Shown here: piece by piece, positions 26,597 through 36,253 of the stretch
Position numbering within the stretch: the stretch's first letter is position 1
Layout: each line of letters begins with the position of its first letter
Assembly: GCF_900120005.1 (NCBI RefSeq)
Contig: NZ_LT635449.1
Location: 62,001-126,000, forward strand
Reading direction: 5' to 3'
Source of the DNA: Holdemania sp. Marseille-P2844
Lineage (GTDB): Bacteria; Bacillota_I; Bacilli_A; Erysipelotrichales; Erysipelotrichaceae
DNA: 64,000 nt
Program-made: the position numbers and the translations under genes
The notes under the pieces: model-generated
Database searches by the model: none
Told to the model about the DNA's origin: nothing
What the model saw: the letters and a program-made list of their open reading frames with translations, nothing else

Positions 26597-27928
26597 TCAG
26601 CCTTCGATCAGCTGACGGCGGGTCCAGCGGTCGCCGCGGAAGCGGACCGCAAAGAAAGCGGAACGCACAAACCAGTCGCAAATCATCGCCAGCCAGACAC
26701 CGACAACGCCCAGCTTGAAAACCAGTCCGAACACATAGCTCAGACCGATCCGGCAGATCCACATCGACGCAATAGAAACGCTCATCGTAAAACGCGCGTC
26801 GTTGGCTGCCCGCAGCGCATTGGGCAGCGTGAAGGAAACCGGCCAGATCACCATCACGAAGAAGCCGTGGATAAACAACAGCTTAAACGCGATGTCCAGC
26901 GTTTCCGGCGACAGATTATACAGCTTCAGTAAGACGTTCGCTCCCAGCAGAATGCAGACGTTCAAAGCGATCGAAGCCATATACGCCCATTTCATCAGCT
27001 TCTTCGTATAATATCGCGCTTCCTCGATCTTCCCGGCGCCGACGCACTGGCCGACCACCGTGACCAAGCCCAGACCGATTGCCGCGGCGGGAATGACTTC
27101 CATCGACGCGAAGTTGTTGGCGACGGCGTTGGCCGCGATCGAAGCGGTGCCGAACATCGCGACTAAGCTCTGTACCAGAATCTTGCCGATCTGAAACATG
27201 CCGTTTTCTAATCCGTTCGGGACACCGATCTGTAAGATCCGTTTGATCATCGTCCAGTCAAAGCCCAGATGGAAATACGAATCCAAACGGATCTGATCCT
27301 GCCGATGCCGGAGCATCACGACGATCAGCACCGCGCAGACGATCCGCGAAATCAGCGTCGGGATCGCCGCACCTTCCACGCCCATGCCCAAACCGTAAAT
27401 CAGAATCGCGTTGCCGACGATATTGAGCGAATTCATGATCAGCGACGTCACCATTGAAATCCGTGAATTGCCCATCGCCCGGTATAACGCCGCGCAGGAA
27501 TTATACAACGCGATAAACGGATAGGACATCGACGTGATAAACAGGTAGGTCTGCGCACTGGCAAGCACCTCCGGATCCACCTTGCCGAAGATCAGGGAAA
27601 TCAGCTGATGACCGAAAATCAGAAACATCACCATGATCACCGCGGAAATCGCCGTCGTACACAAGATCAGCTGCTTCGCGGAGAAGCACGCCTGTTCCTC
27701 TTCCCGCCGGCCGAGATACTGCGCCGCGACAACCGCGCCCCCGGTGGCCAGCGCCGCAAAGATATTGATGATCAGAATGCTGATCGAATCGACCAGCGAT
27801 ACGCCCGAAACCGCAGCCTCAGAAACGCTGCTGACCATCATGATATCTGCCATGCCGACCAACACCGCCAGGATCTGTTCGATCACTAACGGTATGATCA
27901 GCTGTTTTAACTTTTGATTGGTAAACAT
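26597..27928 (-). CDS. MATE family efflux transporter
   Basis: The 443-residue, roughly 12-helix protein has the MatE features: FTNQKLKQLIIPLVIEQILA, DTxS-like SVSEAAVSGVSLVDSISIL, GGAVVAAQYLGRREEEQACF and, in the second half, the parallel GLGLVTVVGQCVGAGKIEEARYY. MATE proteins export cationic drugs or metabolites using Na+ or H+ gradients. GGGGGAAG precedes the ATG. It is a single gene; no regulator adjoins. Confidence 0.94.
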   Translation of the reverse strand: MFTNQKLKQLIIPLVIEQILAVLVGMADIMMVSSVSEAAVSGVSLVDSISILIINIFAALATGGAVVAAQYLGRREEEQACFSAKQLILCTTAISAVIMVMFLIFGHQLISLIFGKVDPEVLASAQTYLFITSMSYPFIALYNSCAALYRAMGNSRISMVTSLIMNSLNIVGNAILIYGLGMGVEGAAIPTLISRIVCAVLIVVMLRHRQDQIRLDSYFHLGFDWTMIKRILQIGVPNGLENGMFQIGKILVQSLVAMFGTASIAANAVANNFASMEVIPAAAIGLGLVTVVGQCVGAGKIEEARYYTKKLMKWAYMASIALNVCILLGANVLLKLYNLSPETLDIAFKLLFIHGFFVMVIWPVSFTLPNALRAANDARFTMSVSIASMWICRIGLSYVFGLVFKLGVVGVWLAMICDWFVRSAFFAVRFRGDRWTRRQLIEG

Positions 27929-28065
27929 TGTCTTCCCCCATTTCTCTGAACTTGTCTGATTATACGCTTTCTTATCGGGAAGTTCAATTTTGTTTTTCTG
28001 TTAATAAGCGCGATCTGCCAATGAAAGCATTGGCCTAAGCATTTCAAAGTTGAAGAAAACATCAA

Positions 28066-28089
28066 GAAAGCTGACTTGCGTCAGCTTTC
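28066..28089 (-). terminator. Hairpin after aconitase
   Basis: Perfect 10-bp arms GAAAGCTGAC/GTCAGCTTTC around a 4-base loop start just after the acnA stop. The following TTGATGTTTTC is a poor T tract, so it may be a terminator or an mRNA-stabilising stem. Confidence 0.55.
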
Positions 28090-28092
28090 AGG

Positions 28093-30015
28093 TTATGCTT
28101 CAGTTTTCTGGTTCTTGATTTTAATCAGGTTCAGCAGACCGCCGGCCCGCAGAATTTCCAGCTCCCGCGCAGTGCAATGATGCTGGACCGTGAAGGAGAA
28201 GCCCTTCGCGTCCGTAATCGTCAGCGGCTGGCCTTCCGCCAGCTTGCCGCAGTCCAGCGCCAGCGTATCGAGCATCGCAATTCGCTCATAGTCGTCCGGA
28301 TGCTCAAAGACCAGCGGCACAATTCCGGCGTTGATCAAATTCTGGCGATGAATCCGGGCATAGCTCTTGGCGATTACCGCCTGAATCTTCAGATACATCG
28401 GCGCCAGCGCGGCATGTTCGCGCGAGCTGCCCTGCCCGTAGTTCTCCCCGGCGATAATCCACCCGCCCCCATACTGCAGACAGCGATCGTGGAATTGCGG
28501 ATCGATCTGGCTGTAACAGAACTCGCTGATCTTTTCGATGTTGCTGCGGTATGGCAAAATTTTGGCTCCGGCCGGCATGATGTGATCGGTTGTGATGTTA
28601 TCCCCAACCTTGATCATGACCTGCGCTTCAATCGTTTCCGCTAACGGAGCCTTGGCCGGATACGGCTTAATGTTCGGGCCGCGTTTTATTTCTACCGCCG
28701 GATCACAGCTGGGCTGGATCAGCATCGTGTCGTCGATCAGATAAGCGTCCGGCATCTCCGGCTTGGCATAGTCGATTGTTTCCGCGCTGCACAGAACGCC
28801 GGCGATCGCGCTGGCGGCCGCGGTGGCTGGGGAAACAAGATAGATCCCCGCGCTCAGCGTGCCGCTGCGGCCATAGAAGTTGCGGTTGAACGTGCGCAGC
28901 GAGACGCCGTTTGACTGCGGACTCTGTCCCATTCCGATACACGGTCCGCACGTCGCTTCCAGCACCCGCGCTCCCGCCGCGATCAGATCATCCAGCGCCC
29001 CGCAGCGGCTGAGCATCCGCAGCACCTGCTTGGAGCCGAAGGAAATCACCAGTGAAACTTCCGGATGAACGGTCTTGCCTTTGAGAATCCGGGCCACCTC
29101 CAGCAAATCGGTAAACGAGGAATTCGTACAGGAACCGATCGCGACCTGATCGACCTTCAACCCCGCCAGCTCCTCGACCGGCTTGACTAAATCCGGGGAG
29201 TGCGGACAAGCGACCAGCGGTTTCAGCGCGGCGCAGTCAATTTCGATCACTTCGTCATACACAGCGTCCGCATCGGGCTTCAGCTCGATAAAGTCAGCGG
29301 CACGGCCCTGCTTGGTTAAAAACTCACGGGTATTCTCATCGCTGGGAAACAGCGACGTCGTCGCGCCCAGCTCCGCGCCCATGTTGCAGATCGTGCTGCG
29401 CTCCGGCACGCTTAAATCAAGCAGACCTTCACCGGTATATTCCAGGATCTTGCCGACGCCGCCTTTGACGCTCATCAGCGACAGAACCTTCAGGATGATA
29501 TCCTTTGCCCCGACGCCATGCGGCAGCCGGTGGATCAGCCGCACGTTGACGATCTTCGGCATCGTTAAGGAAAACGGCATACCCGCCATCGCGCAGGCCA
29601 CGTCCAGTCCGCCCGCGCCGATTGCGATCATTCCCATCGCCCCGGCGGTCGGCGTATGGGAATCCGAACCCAGCAGCGTCTTGCCCGGTTTGTCAAACCG
29701 CTCCAACTGCACCTGATGACAGATCCCGTTGCCCGGCCGGGAGAACAGAATGCCGTAACGATCCGCGACCGTGCGCAGATATTGATGATCATCGGCATTT
29801 TCAAAGCCGTTCTGCAGCGTATTGTGATCGACATAGCTCACTGAGCATTCCGTCTTGACCCGCTCGCATCCCATCGCCTCAAATTGTAAATAAGCCATCG
29901 TCCCCGTCGCATCCTGCGTCAGCGTCTGATCAATCTTGATTTCGATCGGCATGCCCGCCTTCAGCTCACCCGCCACGCAATGCGCCGCTAAAATTTTTTC
30001 CGCCAGTGTCTTCAT
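28093..30015 (-). CDS. acnA: Aconitate hydratase, two-domain form
   Basis: Aconitase interconverts citrate and isocitrate with a 4Fe-4S cluster. The 640-residue protein has the cluster cysteines in GSCTNSS and ATCGPCIGMGQSPQS, the substrate loop SDSHTPTAGAMG and the swivel-domain NYGQGSSREHAALAP. It is the short form (about 640-650 residues), not the 900-residue AcnA of Bacillus. It is divergent from citrate synthase across 138 bases. No isocitrate dehydrogenase is in the window; the pair alone suggests a partial oxidative branch leading to 2-oxoglutarate and glutamate. Confidence 0.94.
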   Translation of the reverse strand: MKTLAEKILAAHCVAGELKAGMPIEIKIDQTLTQDATGTMAYLQFEAMGCERVKTECSVSYVDHNTLQNGFENADDHQYLRTVADRYGILFSRPGNGICHQVQLERFDKPGKTLLGSDSHTPTAGAMGMIAIGAGGLDVACAMAGMPFSLTMPKIVNVRLIHRLPHGVGAKDIILKVLSLMSVKGGVGKILEYTGEGLLDLSVPERSTICNMGAELGATTSLFPSDENTREFLTKQGRAADFIELKPDADAVYDEVIEIDCAALKPLVACPHSPDLVKPVEELAGLKVDQVAIGSCTNSSFTDLLEVARILKGKTVHPEVSLVISFGSKQVLRMLSRCGALDDLIAAGARVLEATCGPCIGMGQSPQSNGVSLRTFNRNFYGRSGTLSAGIYLVSPATAAASAIAGVLCSAETIDYAKPEMPDAYLIDDTMLIQPSCDPAVEIKRGPNIKPYPAKAPLAETIEAQVMIKVGDNITTDHIMPAGAKILPYRSNIEKISEFCYSQIDPQFHDRCLQYGGGWIIAGENYGQGSSREHAALAPMYLKIQAVIAKSYARIHRQNLINAGIVPLVFEHPDDYERIAMLDTLALDCGKLAEGQPLTITDAKGFSFTVQHHCTARELEILRAGGLLNLIKIKNQKTEA

Positions 30016-30039
30016 CCAACCCCTTCTTTCATAGACTTT

Positions 30040-30068
30040 ATTATATCAGCTCGTTTCCGCTTTTGAAA
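30040..30068 (-). promoter_or_regulatory. Promoter of aconitase
   Basis: On the minus strand TTTCAA, a 17-base spacer and TATAAT lie about 25 bases before the acnA start. The opposite promoter for gltA is less clear: TTGTGT and TAGTAA with 17 bases between is a weak candidate. Confidence 0.65.
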
Positions 30069-30153
30069 GTCTTTACACAGAAAAGTAAATTGTTTTCTTT
30101 TTTGTGTCATTTCTTTCATTTTTGTAGTAAACTAGAACCATTGAGGTGAAATC

Positions 30154-31497
30154 ATGAACAATCAGCTGCAGAAGATCTTCCAGGAATCGATCCCGAAAAA
30201 TAAAATCGACAATGAATTATACACAAAATATGACGTAAAGAAAGGTCTTCGCAATGAAGACGGCACCGGCGTCTTGATCGGTCTGACCCGGATCGCGGAC
30301 GTCGTCGGCTACAAGCTGGTCGACGGGAAAAAGGTGGACGATCGCGGTGAGCTGTACTATCGGGGGATTCCGATCACCCAGCTGTGCCGGAATCTCGATC
30401 AAGATCAGATCTGCGGTTATGAGGAAACGTGCTTTCTGATTTTGTTCGGCCATCTGCCAAGCCGGTCGGAGCTGGATCTGTTTACCGCTGAACTGCGCGG
30501 ACGCTACACGCTGCCGGAGGGCTTTCTGGCGACCAACATCCTGCGTTATCCCAGCATGAACGTAATGAACCAGATCCAGAAGGCCTTGTTGATGTTGTAT
30601 GGGGAGGATCCTGTGGCCGACGATATCTCTGTTGCCAACACGCTGGACCAGGGGTTGTCGATCCTGGCGAAAATGCCGGCGATCCTTTGCTACTCGATGG
30701 CCGCAAAAGCGCATTTCTTTGAAAACAAGAGCCTGATCGTCCATCCGGTGAAGCCTGAACTGTCGATCGCGGAGAACATCCTGTCCTTATTAAGACCCGA
30801 TCAACAGTTCACCCCGCAGGAAGCGAAGATTCTGGATCTGATGATGGTGCTGCACGCCGATCATGGCTCCGGCAACAATTCCACATTTACCAATATCGTC
30901 GTCGCTTCCACCGGTACGGATATTTATTCCGCGATGGCGGCTTCCGTCGGCTCGCTGAAGGGTCCGCGCCATGGCGGAGCGAACATCTCCGCCCGGCGGA
31001 TGATGGACGCAATGCTGAAGCAGCTGGGGCTGGACGCCAGCGACGCACAGATCACCCGGATTTTAGAACAGATCATGAATAAGCAGTTCTTCGACGGCAA
31101 AGGCTTGATCTACGGCATGGGGCATGCCGTCTACACCCTTTCCGATCCGCGCAGCGAAATCTTAAAAGCGCAGATTGAAATTCTGGCGCAGGAGAAAAAC
31201 CGTTCCCGCTTATATCAGTTCTACCGCCGCACTGAAGAATTGGCGAAGCAGGTCATCTTGCGCCGCAAAGGGATTCATGTCAGCAGCAACATCGACTTTT
31301 ACAGCGGGCTGGTTTATTCCATGCTGGACATCCCGGAAGATTGTTACTCGCCGCTGTTCGCCGCCAGCCGGATGGTCGGCTGGCTTGCCCACAACATTGA
31401 AAACAAGCTGTATTGCGACAAGATCGTTCGGCCAGCCGGCAAATACGTCGGTGACTTAGCCGATTACATCCCGCTTGCACAACGCCAAAACCGCTAA
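30154..31497 (+). CDS. gltA: Citrate synthase
   Basis: The enzyme condenses oxaloacetate and acetyl-CoA. The 447-residue protein has the active-site motifs LHADHGSGNNSTFTN (His), SLKGPRHGGANISARRM and GMGHAVYTLSDPR, plus a longer N-terminal arm (about 45 residues) as in type found in Clostridia and Erysipelotrichia. AGGTG precedes the ATG. It shares the intergenic space with acnA, so the two may be co-regulated. Confidence 0.95.
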   Translation: MNNQLQKIFQESIPKNKIDNELYTKYDVKKGLRNEDGTGVLIGLTRIADVVGYKLVDGKKVDDRGELYYRGIPITQLCRNLDQDQICGYEETCFLILFGHLPSRSELDLFTAELRGRYTLPEGFLATNILRYPSMNVMNQIQKALLMLYGEDPVADDISVANTLDQGLSILAKMPAILCYSMAAKAHFFENKSLIVHPVKPELSIAENILSLLRPDQQFTPQEAKILDLMMVLHADHGSGNNSTFTNIVVASTGTDIYSAMAASVGSLKGPRHGGANISARRMMDAMLKQLGLDASDAQITRILEQIMNKQFFDGKGLIYGMGHAVYTLSDPRSEILKAQIEILAQEKNRSRLYQFYRRTEELAKQVILRRKGIHVSSNIDFYSGLVYSMLDIPEDCYSPLFAASRMVGWLAHNIENKLYCDKIVRPAGKYVGDLADYIPLAQRQNR

Positions 31498-31514
31498 ATC
31501 CCAGCGGTTTTTTT
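31487..31514 (+). terminator. Terminator of gltA
   Basis: AACCGCT/AGCGGTT (7 bp) with a 7-base loop and a tail of T. The left arm includes the stop codon of gltA. Confidence 0.9.
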
Positions 31515-31536
31515 GACAAATCAACAGCTTTGTCAA
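31513..31536. repeat. Perfect inverted repeat upstream of the TauE/SafE promoter
   Basis: TTGACAAA and TTTGTCAA flank eight bases. It sits 20 bases upstream of the -35 of the exporter gene and could be an upstream operator site. Its left end touches the gltA T tract. Confidence 0.6.
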
Positions 31537-31555
31537 CAAGCACAGACAGTTTTTC

Positions 31556-31583
31556 TTGACATTCGTTCTCCGCTCTTTATAAT
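31556..31583 (+). promoter_or_regulatory. SigA promoter of the TauE/SafE gene
   Basis: Consensus TTGACA and TATAAT with a 16-base spacer, followed at once by a palindrome. Confidence 0.86.
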
Positions 31584-31587
31584 TTAT

Positions 31588-31611
31588 AAATAGTTTACAA
31601 ATAAACTATTT
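31588..31611. promoter_or_regulatory. Perfect 10-bp-arm palindrome at the TauE/SafE transcription start
   Basis: AAATAGTTTA and TAAACTATTT flank CAAA. It covers the expected transcription start and ends just before AAAGGAG, so a bound repressor would block transcription, or the RNA hairpin would cover the ribosome binding site. ArsR/BigR/CsoR-like sulphur-sensing repressors often guard such exporters, but no regulator gene is adjacent. Confidence 0.75.
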
Positions 31612-31626
31612 AAAGGAGCTGAATTG

Positions 31627-32400
31627 ATGAATTTGACTATTTTGATCGTCACGATGATCGCAGGATTAGGCGCGGGCATTGCGACCGGACTGGCGGGCTT
31701 GTCGGCAGCCGCGGTCATCACGCCGATGTTGGTCACCTTATTGGGCTTCAACGCTTATGAAGCCGTCGGCATCTCGCTGGCCTCCGACGTGCTGGCCTCG
31801 GCTGTTTCAGCCTTCACCTATTACAAGCACAAGAATCTGGACATCCGCAACGGCTTGATCATGATGATTTCGACGGTGATCTTTACGATGGTCGGCAGCT
31901 GGCTGGGCTCGTTAGTGCCGCAGACGACGCTGGGCAGCTTCTCCGTCTGGATCACGATGATCCTCGGTATCCGCTTTATCGTCAAGCCGGTCATGAGCGC
32001 CAGCTCTAAAAATCAGACCCGCACCGCAAAACAGAAAGCGTTGTTATCACTGGCCTGCGGCGTCCTGATCGGTTTGATCTGCGGCTTTATCGGCGCCGGC
32101 GGCGGCATGATGATGCTGCTGGTCTTAGTCAGCGTGCTGGGTTATGATTTAAAAACAGCGGTCGGCACCAGCGTGTTCATCATGACGTTTACCGCCTTAA
32201 CCGGCGCTCTCAGTCATTTTGCGATCAGCGGCACGATCCAGTGGTTCCCGTTGATCAGCAGCGTCTTCTTCACCTATCTGGGCGCGATGATCGCCGCGCG
32301 CTTCGCCAACAAGGCGGAACCGAAAAAGCTCAATCAGGTCACCGGCGTCGTCCTGTTTATTCTGGGCGTATTCATGTTGGCGATCAAATATCTTGGCTGA
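31627..32400 (+). CDS. TauE/SafE family membrane exporter
   Basis: The 257-residue protein has eight or so membrane helices and the family pair of repeats: GLGAGIATGLAGLSAAAVITPML near the N-terminus and GLICGFIGAGGGMMMLLVLV in the middle. TauE/SafE proteins move sulphite, sulphonates or sulphoacetate. AAGGAG lies 8 bases before the ATG at 31627. Behind a strong but apparently repressed promoter. Substrate unknown. Confidence 0.92.
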   Translation: MNLTILIVTMIAGLGAGIATGLAGLSAAAVITPMLVTLLGFNAYEAVGISLASDVLASAVSAFTYYKHKNLDIRNGLIMMISTVIFTMVGSWLGSLVPQTTLGSFSVWITMILGIRFIVKPVMSASSKNQTRTAKQKALLSLACGVLIGLICGFIGAGGGMMMLLVLVSVLGYDLKTAVGTSVFIMTFTALTGALSHFAISGTIQWFPLISSVFFTYLGAMIAARFANKAEPKKLNQVTGVVLFILGVFMLAIKYLG

Positions 32401-32411
32401 ATTTTTACAAA

Positions 32412-32438
32412 ACACTCCGTTTCGTGCGGAGTGTTTTT
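32412..32438 (+). terminator. Terminator of the TauE/SafE gene
   Basis: ACACTCCG/CGGAGTGT (8 bp, perfect) with a 7-base loop and TTTTT. Confidence 0.92.
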
Positions 32439-32568
32439 AATCTGCGATTTACTTTCTTTGTTTAAATGAAAATCGAAAGAAACTGAAATTGCATAATCGT
32501 GTAAAGGGTAATCGCTTAGCGAACATCTAATATTGAATGTCATTCAAATCATTAATAAAGCTATCCAT

Positions 32569-32604
32569 AAAAGCTGCACGAACAGAAAGTTTGTGCAGCT
32601 TTTT
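32569..32604 (-). terminator. Hairpin ending the GntR-ABC operon
   Basis: AAGCTGCACGAAC pairs with GTTTGTGCAGCTT (13 bp with one G-T) and has T/A tails on both sides. It lies about 50 bases after the last permease gene on the minus strand. Just beyond, at 32533-32547, is a small palindrome TTGAATG-T-CATTCAA. Confidence 0.75.
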
Positions 32605-32653
32605 AGCTAAGTTCAAAATTAAATGATCAGTTAAATCTTATGATTGTTTCGGT

Positions 32654-33982
32654 TCATTGTGGCAGACAACCTTCTGGCAGATTTTGATTGTAAAACAGCT
32701 GGACAACTTTATCATCGGACAAGGATTCCAATGAAATCGTCTTATGATACGCCATATTCCCCGCAAACGCATAGACATCCAGCGACTTCGCAGCTTCACT
32801 GATGTCCATGGTTTGCGTATTGAAGTCATGATTCTGATAAAATTCGTCCAGTTCAGATCTCATATCCTTACGAATTTCGTTTAAAACAGCTGCATCGTGA
32901 ACAGATTCGATGTCTGCCCGGCAGACGGGATTCACCCCTTCTCCACGCGGTTCGTTATACTGCAGAAAGATCATATCCACTTCGCTGATTTTCTCGATTT
33001 GCTGAACTTGAACTCGATAACAGAGTGTATGAATTCCCTGATTGATTCCCCAGGCGGTTAATCCCAAAACGAGAAAACCAAGGATTTGCTTCAGCGATAC
33101 CTTCTTACTCTGCCGGTACAGCATCATCCCGCCGAAATAAATAACGATGAGCAACAACACTTTAAACGGCTGGCTTCGATATCCTGATATGTCGCTCGTG
33201 CAGTTCAGCATCAGTAAAAAGGAATATACTGATAAGAAAATCGGCAGAATCAGCTTCGATTGAAAGTTTCTGCCAACATCTTCGTTTCGTTGCCGCAGGC
33301 TGATCCGCAGGGTCAGCAACAGCGCTGCAACACTGATCAGAAAGACAATGCCGAATTCAATCCAGTTCCCGTTTATCCGGATAATTCCGGCAGTGAAAAG
33401 CGGATCAAAATCTTCTGACATTCTGTTAAAAGCATACTGCCACGGCGAGAAAAATTCGGGCATGAATGAACGATTGTCAAACAAAAGATGCCGGCTCAGA
33501 ATCTCAGTACCATCGTTAACGATGGCGATCGGCAGCATGATTGCTCCAGCCAGCGCGATCATGCCCTCAACGGCAGAGCGGCAACAGCTCAGAATGAATA
33601 GATTTACCGAAGTCATCAGAAGCAAACCGCCGCACTCATTCAGCAACAGCGCCGTCATGGCGGCAAACGAAAGGTTTTCCCTTACGGCAACAACGAACAG
33701 GAGGAGACATGCTGGAACCAGAACCAAAAACAAGATAACGCCAAAGCGCACGAGGATCAACGTTTCCCGCCGGATCGGCAGCGCTCCATACGTATAAGCC
33801 GCTTTTCGTCTAAACTGCCAGAACTGAAACACAAATGGAATGATCAGCGACATCGCGGTAAGAACCATCGGCAGGGCTTCGATGTTGATAAAATCAAACG
33901 CAAACAACAACTCAAACCCTGAAATCATCAGAAAAAGCGGCAGCGATTGCTTCATCAGATATCTAAAATATTTTTTCGTCAT
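32654..33982 (-). CDS. ABC transporter permease, second paralogue
   Basis: The 442-residue membrane protein has paired helices at the N-terminus, a FQFWQFRRKAAYTYGALPIRRETL motif after helix 2, four further helices to about residue 185, then more helices and a C-terminal extracytoplasmic part of about 130 residues ending in CLPQ. It is a clear paralogue of the next gene upstream (same YLMKQSLPLF start, same GALP box, same tail VVQLFY-QNLPEGC). Together with the ATPase they likely form an ABC-2 type exporter of the YtrCD kind. Confidence 0.88.
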   Translation of the reverse strand: MTKKYFRYLMKQSLPLFLMISGFELLFAFDFINIEALPMVLTAMSLIIPFVFQFWQFRRKAAYTYGALPIRRETLILVRFGVILFLVLVPACLLLFVVAVRENLSFAAMTALLLNECGGLLLMTSVNLFILSCCRSAVEGMIALAGAIMLPIAIVNDGTEILSRHLLFDNRSFMPEFFSPWQYAFNRMSEDFDPLFTAGIIRINGNWIEFGIVFLISVAALLLTLRISLRQRNEDVGRNFQSKLILPIFLSVYSFLLMLNCTSDISGYRSQPFKVLLLIVIYFGGMMLYRQSKKVSLKQILGFLVLGLTAWGINQGIHTLCYRVQVQQIEKISEVDMIFLQYNEPRGEGVNPVCRADIESVHDAAVLNEIRKDMRSELDEFYQNHDFNTQTMDISEAAKSLDVYAFAGNMAYHKTISLESLSDDKVVQLFYNQNLPEGCLPQ

Positions 33983-34041
33983 CTTCCCATCCTCTTTCTA
34001 TGCAGATGCGTTCTTAATCCAGCTTGACGAGCTTCCGCTGA

Positions 34042-35376
34042 TCATCGCGGCTGGCAGCCTTCCGGCAGATCCTGTTGATAAAACAGCTGGACAACTTTGC
34101 TGCCGGACATTAAATCTACCGGGATATTCTTATAATAAGTTAAATTTTTATAATCGTGAAAACGCACCTGCATTGCCCGCGAAGCATCATCGTTCCAGTC
34201 ATCATATTCGTAATAGCTGGCATCTTGATAAATTCCTTCCAGCGAAGTTTTCATCCACCCCCGCAATTCGTTCAGCACTAACGGATCCTTTACCTGATCA
34301 ACTTCGACCTTGCATAGCAGATTTTCGGGGATCATCCGCTTGTCGTTATATAAATAATATTCCATGGATACTTCGTTCATTTTTTGAATTTCCCGTTTAT
34401 CAAGACGGTAACAGAGCGGACGAATCCCCAGGTTAATCCCCCACGCGATCAATCCCATCGCCAGAAAACCAACGACCTCTTTACGCGACGGTCTTAAGCT
34501 TTGCCGGTAAAGCATCAGCCCGCCGAAATAAACAAGAATCATCAGAAGCGCCATTAAAATCCAGCTGCGGTTGCGCGGCAAACCCTGCGTGCAGTTCATC
34601 ATCAACAGAAACGCATAAGCCAAGGATAAAACCGGCAGCACCCGTGCTGAGCGGAAGCCTTTCCCGGCCTCCTCATTACGGAATTTCCGACTTAAATGCA
34701 GGGTCAGCGTCAGGGCCGCCGCACCGATCAGAAAGACAAGCCCTAATTCCATCCCATCCCAGCGCTCTCCCGTGAAAACACCGGTTAAAAACGCCTGAAA
34801 ATCGCCGCTCATCTTACTGAATCCATAGGTCCAGGGTGATAGAAAGTCCAGCCATCGGGGGCTGTTAAACCCAAACAGAAGATGCTGACGAAGGATATCG
34901 GACAGATTATTAAGGATCGTCATCGGCAACAAGAGATATCCAGCTAACGCAATGATCCCTTCCGCAGCTGAATGGCAGACACTCAGAATCAACAGATTCA
35001 GCGAAGTCATCAGAAACAGATAGCAGATCCAGTTCAACATCAGCGAGATCATCGAGGTAAAAGAGATGCTCTCGCGAACGACCACCGCGAACAGAAGAAG
35101 GATCGCCGGAACCAGCACCAGAAACAGAACGACGCCGAGCCGGGCAATGACAAATTTCTTTCGATCCATTGGCAGCGCCCCACAGGTGTACGCCGTTTTT
35201 CGCCGGAACTGCCAGAACTGAAACAGAAACGGAATCGCCAGCGATACGATGGCCAAATAGGCCGGAAGATTATCCGGATTGATAAAACCGAGCGAGAACA
35301 ACAGCCCAAAAGCCAAAATCAACGCAAACAGCGGCAGCGATTGTTTCATCAAATATTTAAAATACTTCTCCGTCAT
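34042..35376 (-). CDS. ABC transporter permease, first paralogue
   Basis: The 444-residue paralogue (MTEKYFKYLMKQSLPLFALI...) has the same GALPMDRKKF box, helix pattern and C-terminal domain ending VVQLFYQQDLPEGCQPR. The frame opens at 35385, but AAGGGGG lies 9 bases before the ATG at 35376. It overlaps the ATPase end by 20 bases. A tandem duplication gave two permeases that may form a heterodimer. Confidence 0.88.
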   Translation of the reverse strand: MTEKYFKYLMKQSLPLFALILAFGLLFSLGFINPDNLPAYLAIVSLAIPFLFQFWQFRRKTAYTCGALPMDRKKFVIARLGVVLFLVLVPAILLLFAVVVRESISFTSMISLMLNWICYLFLMTSLNLLILSVCHSAAEGIIALAGYLLLPMTILNNLSDILRQHLLFGFNSPRWLDFLSPWTYGFSKMSGDFQAFLTGVFTGERWDGMELGLVFLIGAAALTLTLHLSRKFRNEEAGKGFRSARVLPVLSLAYAFLLMMNCTQGLPRNRSWILMALLMILVYFGGLMLYRQSLRPSRKEVVGFLAMGLIAWGINLGIRPLCYRLDKREIQKMNEVSMEYYLYNDKRMIPENLLCKVEVDQVKDPLVLNELRGWMKTSLEGIYQDASYYEYDDWNDDASRAMQVRFHDYKNLTYYKNIPVDLMSGSKVVQLFYQQDLPEGCQPR

Positions 35377-36253
35377 TCTCCTCATCCCCCTTCCAAGTCG
35401 AATCTGTCATCAGGCTGAAATAATCCTCCAGACTGAGCGGCTGAACGTCGGCCAACGCCGGGGACAGCCCGGCAATTACGCCGCGGATCGCCTGTTCCTC
35501 TCCGCGCACAACGGCATTCCAGCACTTTCCGATTCGCTCAGCCTGCACGATTTCCAGCGTCTTCAAATCCAGCTCACACTCCTTAAGAAACACCAGCTGC
35601 ACGCGAAACAGATGATTCTCCAGCAGATCCTGCTGAGCGACGATCGTCTGATCCTTCATCAAGAAACAATGATCGCAAATTCCCTTGATCTCTTTTAAAC
35701 TGTGCGAGACCAGCAGCACGCCCATGGATTCATCGCTGATCTTATCCGTCAGACACCGCATGAGATACCGCCGGACGTTCCAATCCAGGCCGTCGAACAC
35801 TTCGTCGATCATCAATAACCGCAGATCCAGACTCAGCGCGATGGAAAACAACGCCTGACGTTTCTGACCTTTCGACAGACTGTTGATCCGCAGCTTTTCT
35901 TCCAGCTGAAAATGCTTTAAATGCTGCGCGAACACCTCCTCATCGAGCGGATAAAACATGCTGTAAAATTCTTTCATCTGACGAATCGTGAAAAACTGAC
36001 CTTCGTCAAAGTCCTCGCTGATCAAAAACAGCGCTTTCCGGTTCAGCGGTTCATGAATCAGATCTTTACCATCCAGTTCAATCCGTCCCGCTTCCGGTAC
36101 CAACACGCCCGCGATGCAGTTGAGCAGCGTCGTTTTCCCGGCACCGTTAGGTCCCGCCAGCCCGCAGATCTGACCGGCCTGCACGCTCAGGCTGCAATCC
36201 TTGACGATTGCCTTCGATTGAATCGACTTTGTTATGTTATCAACAATCAACAT
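35357..36253 (-). CDS. ABC transporter ATP-binding protein
   Basis: The 298-residue ATPase has Walker A GPNGAGKTT, signature LSKGQKRQA (in place of LSGGQ), Walker B LLMIDEVFDGLD and the switch His in LLVSHSLKEI. It powers the two paralogous permeases. It overlaps the GntR gene by 14 bases and the first permease by 20 bases, so the operon is tightly coupled: regulator, ATPase, permease, permease. Confidence 0.94.
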   Translation of the reverse strand: MLIVDNITKSIQSKAIVKDCSLSVQAGQICGLAGPNGAGKTTLLNCIAGVLVPEAGRIELDGKDLIHEPLNRKALFLISEDFDEGQFFTIRQMKEFYSMFYPLDEEVFAQHLKHFQLEEKLRINSLSKGQKRQALFSIALSLDLRLLMIDEVFDGLDWNVRRYLMRCLTDKISDESMGVLLVSHSLKEIKGICDHCFLMKDQTIVAQQDLLENHLFRVQLVFLKECELDLKTLEIVQAERIGKCWNAVVRGEEQAIRGVIAGLSPALADVQPLSLEDYFSLMTDSTWKGDEENDGEVF

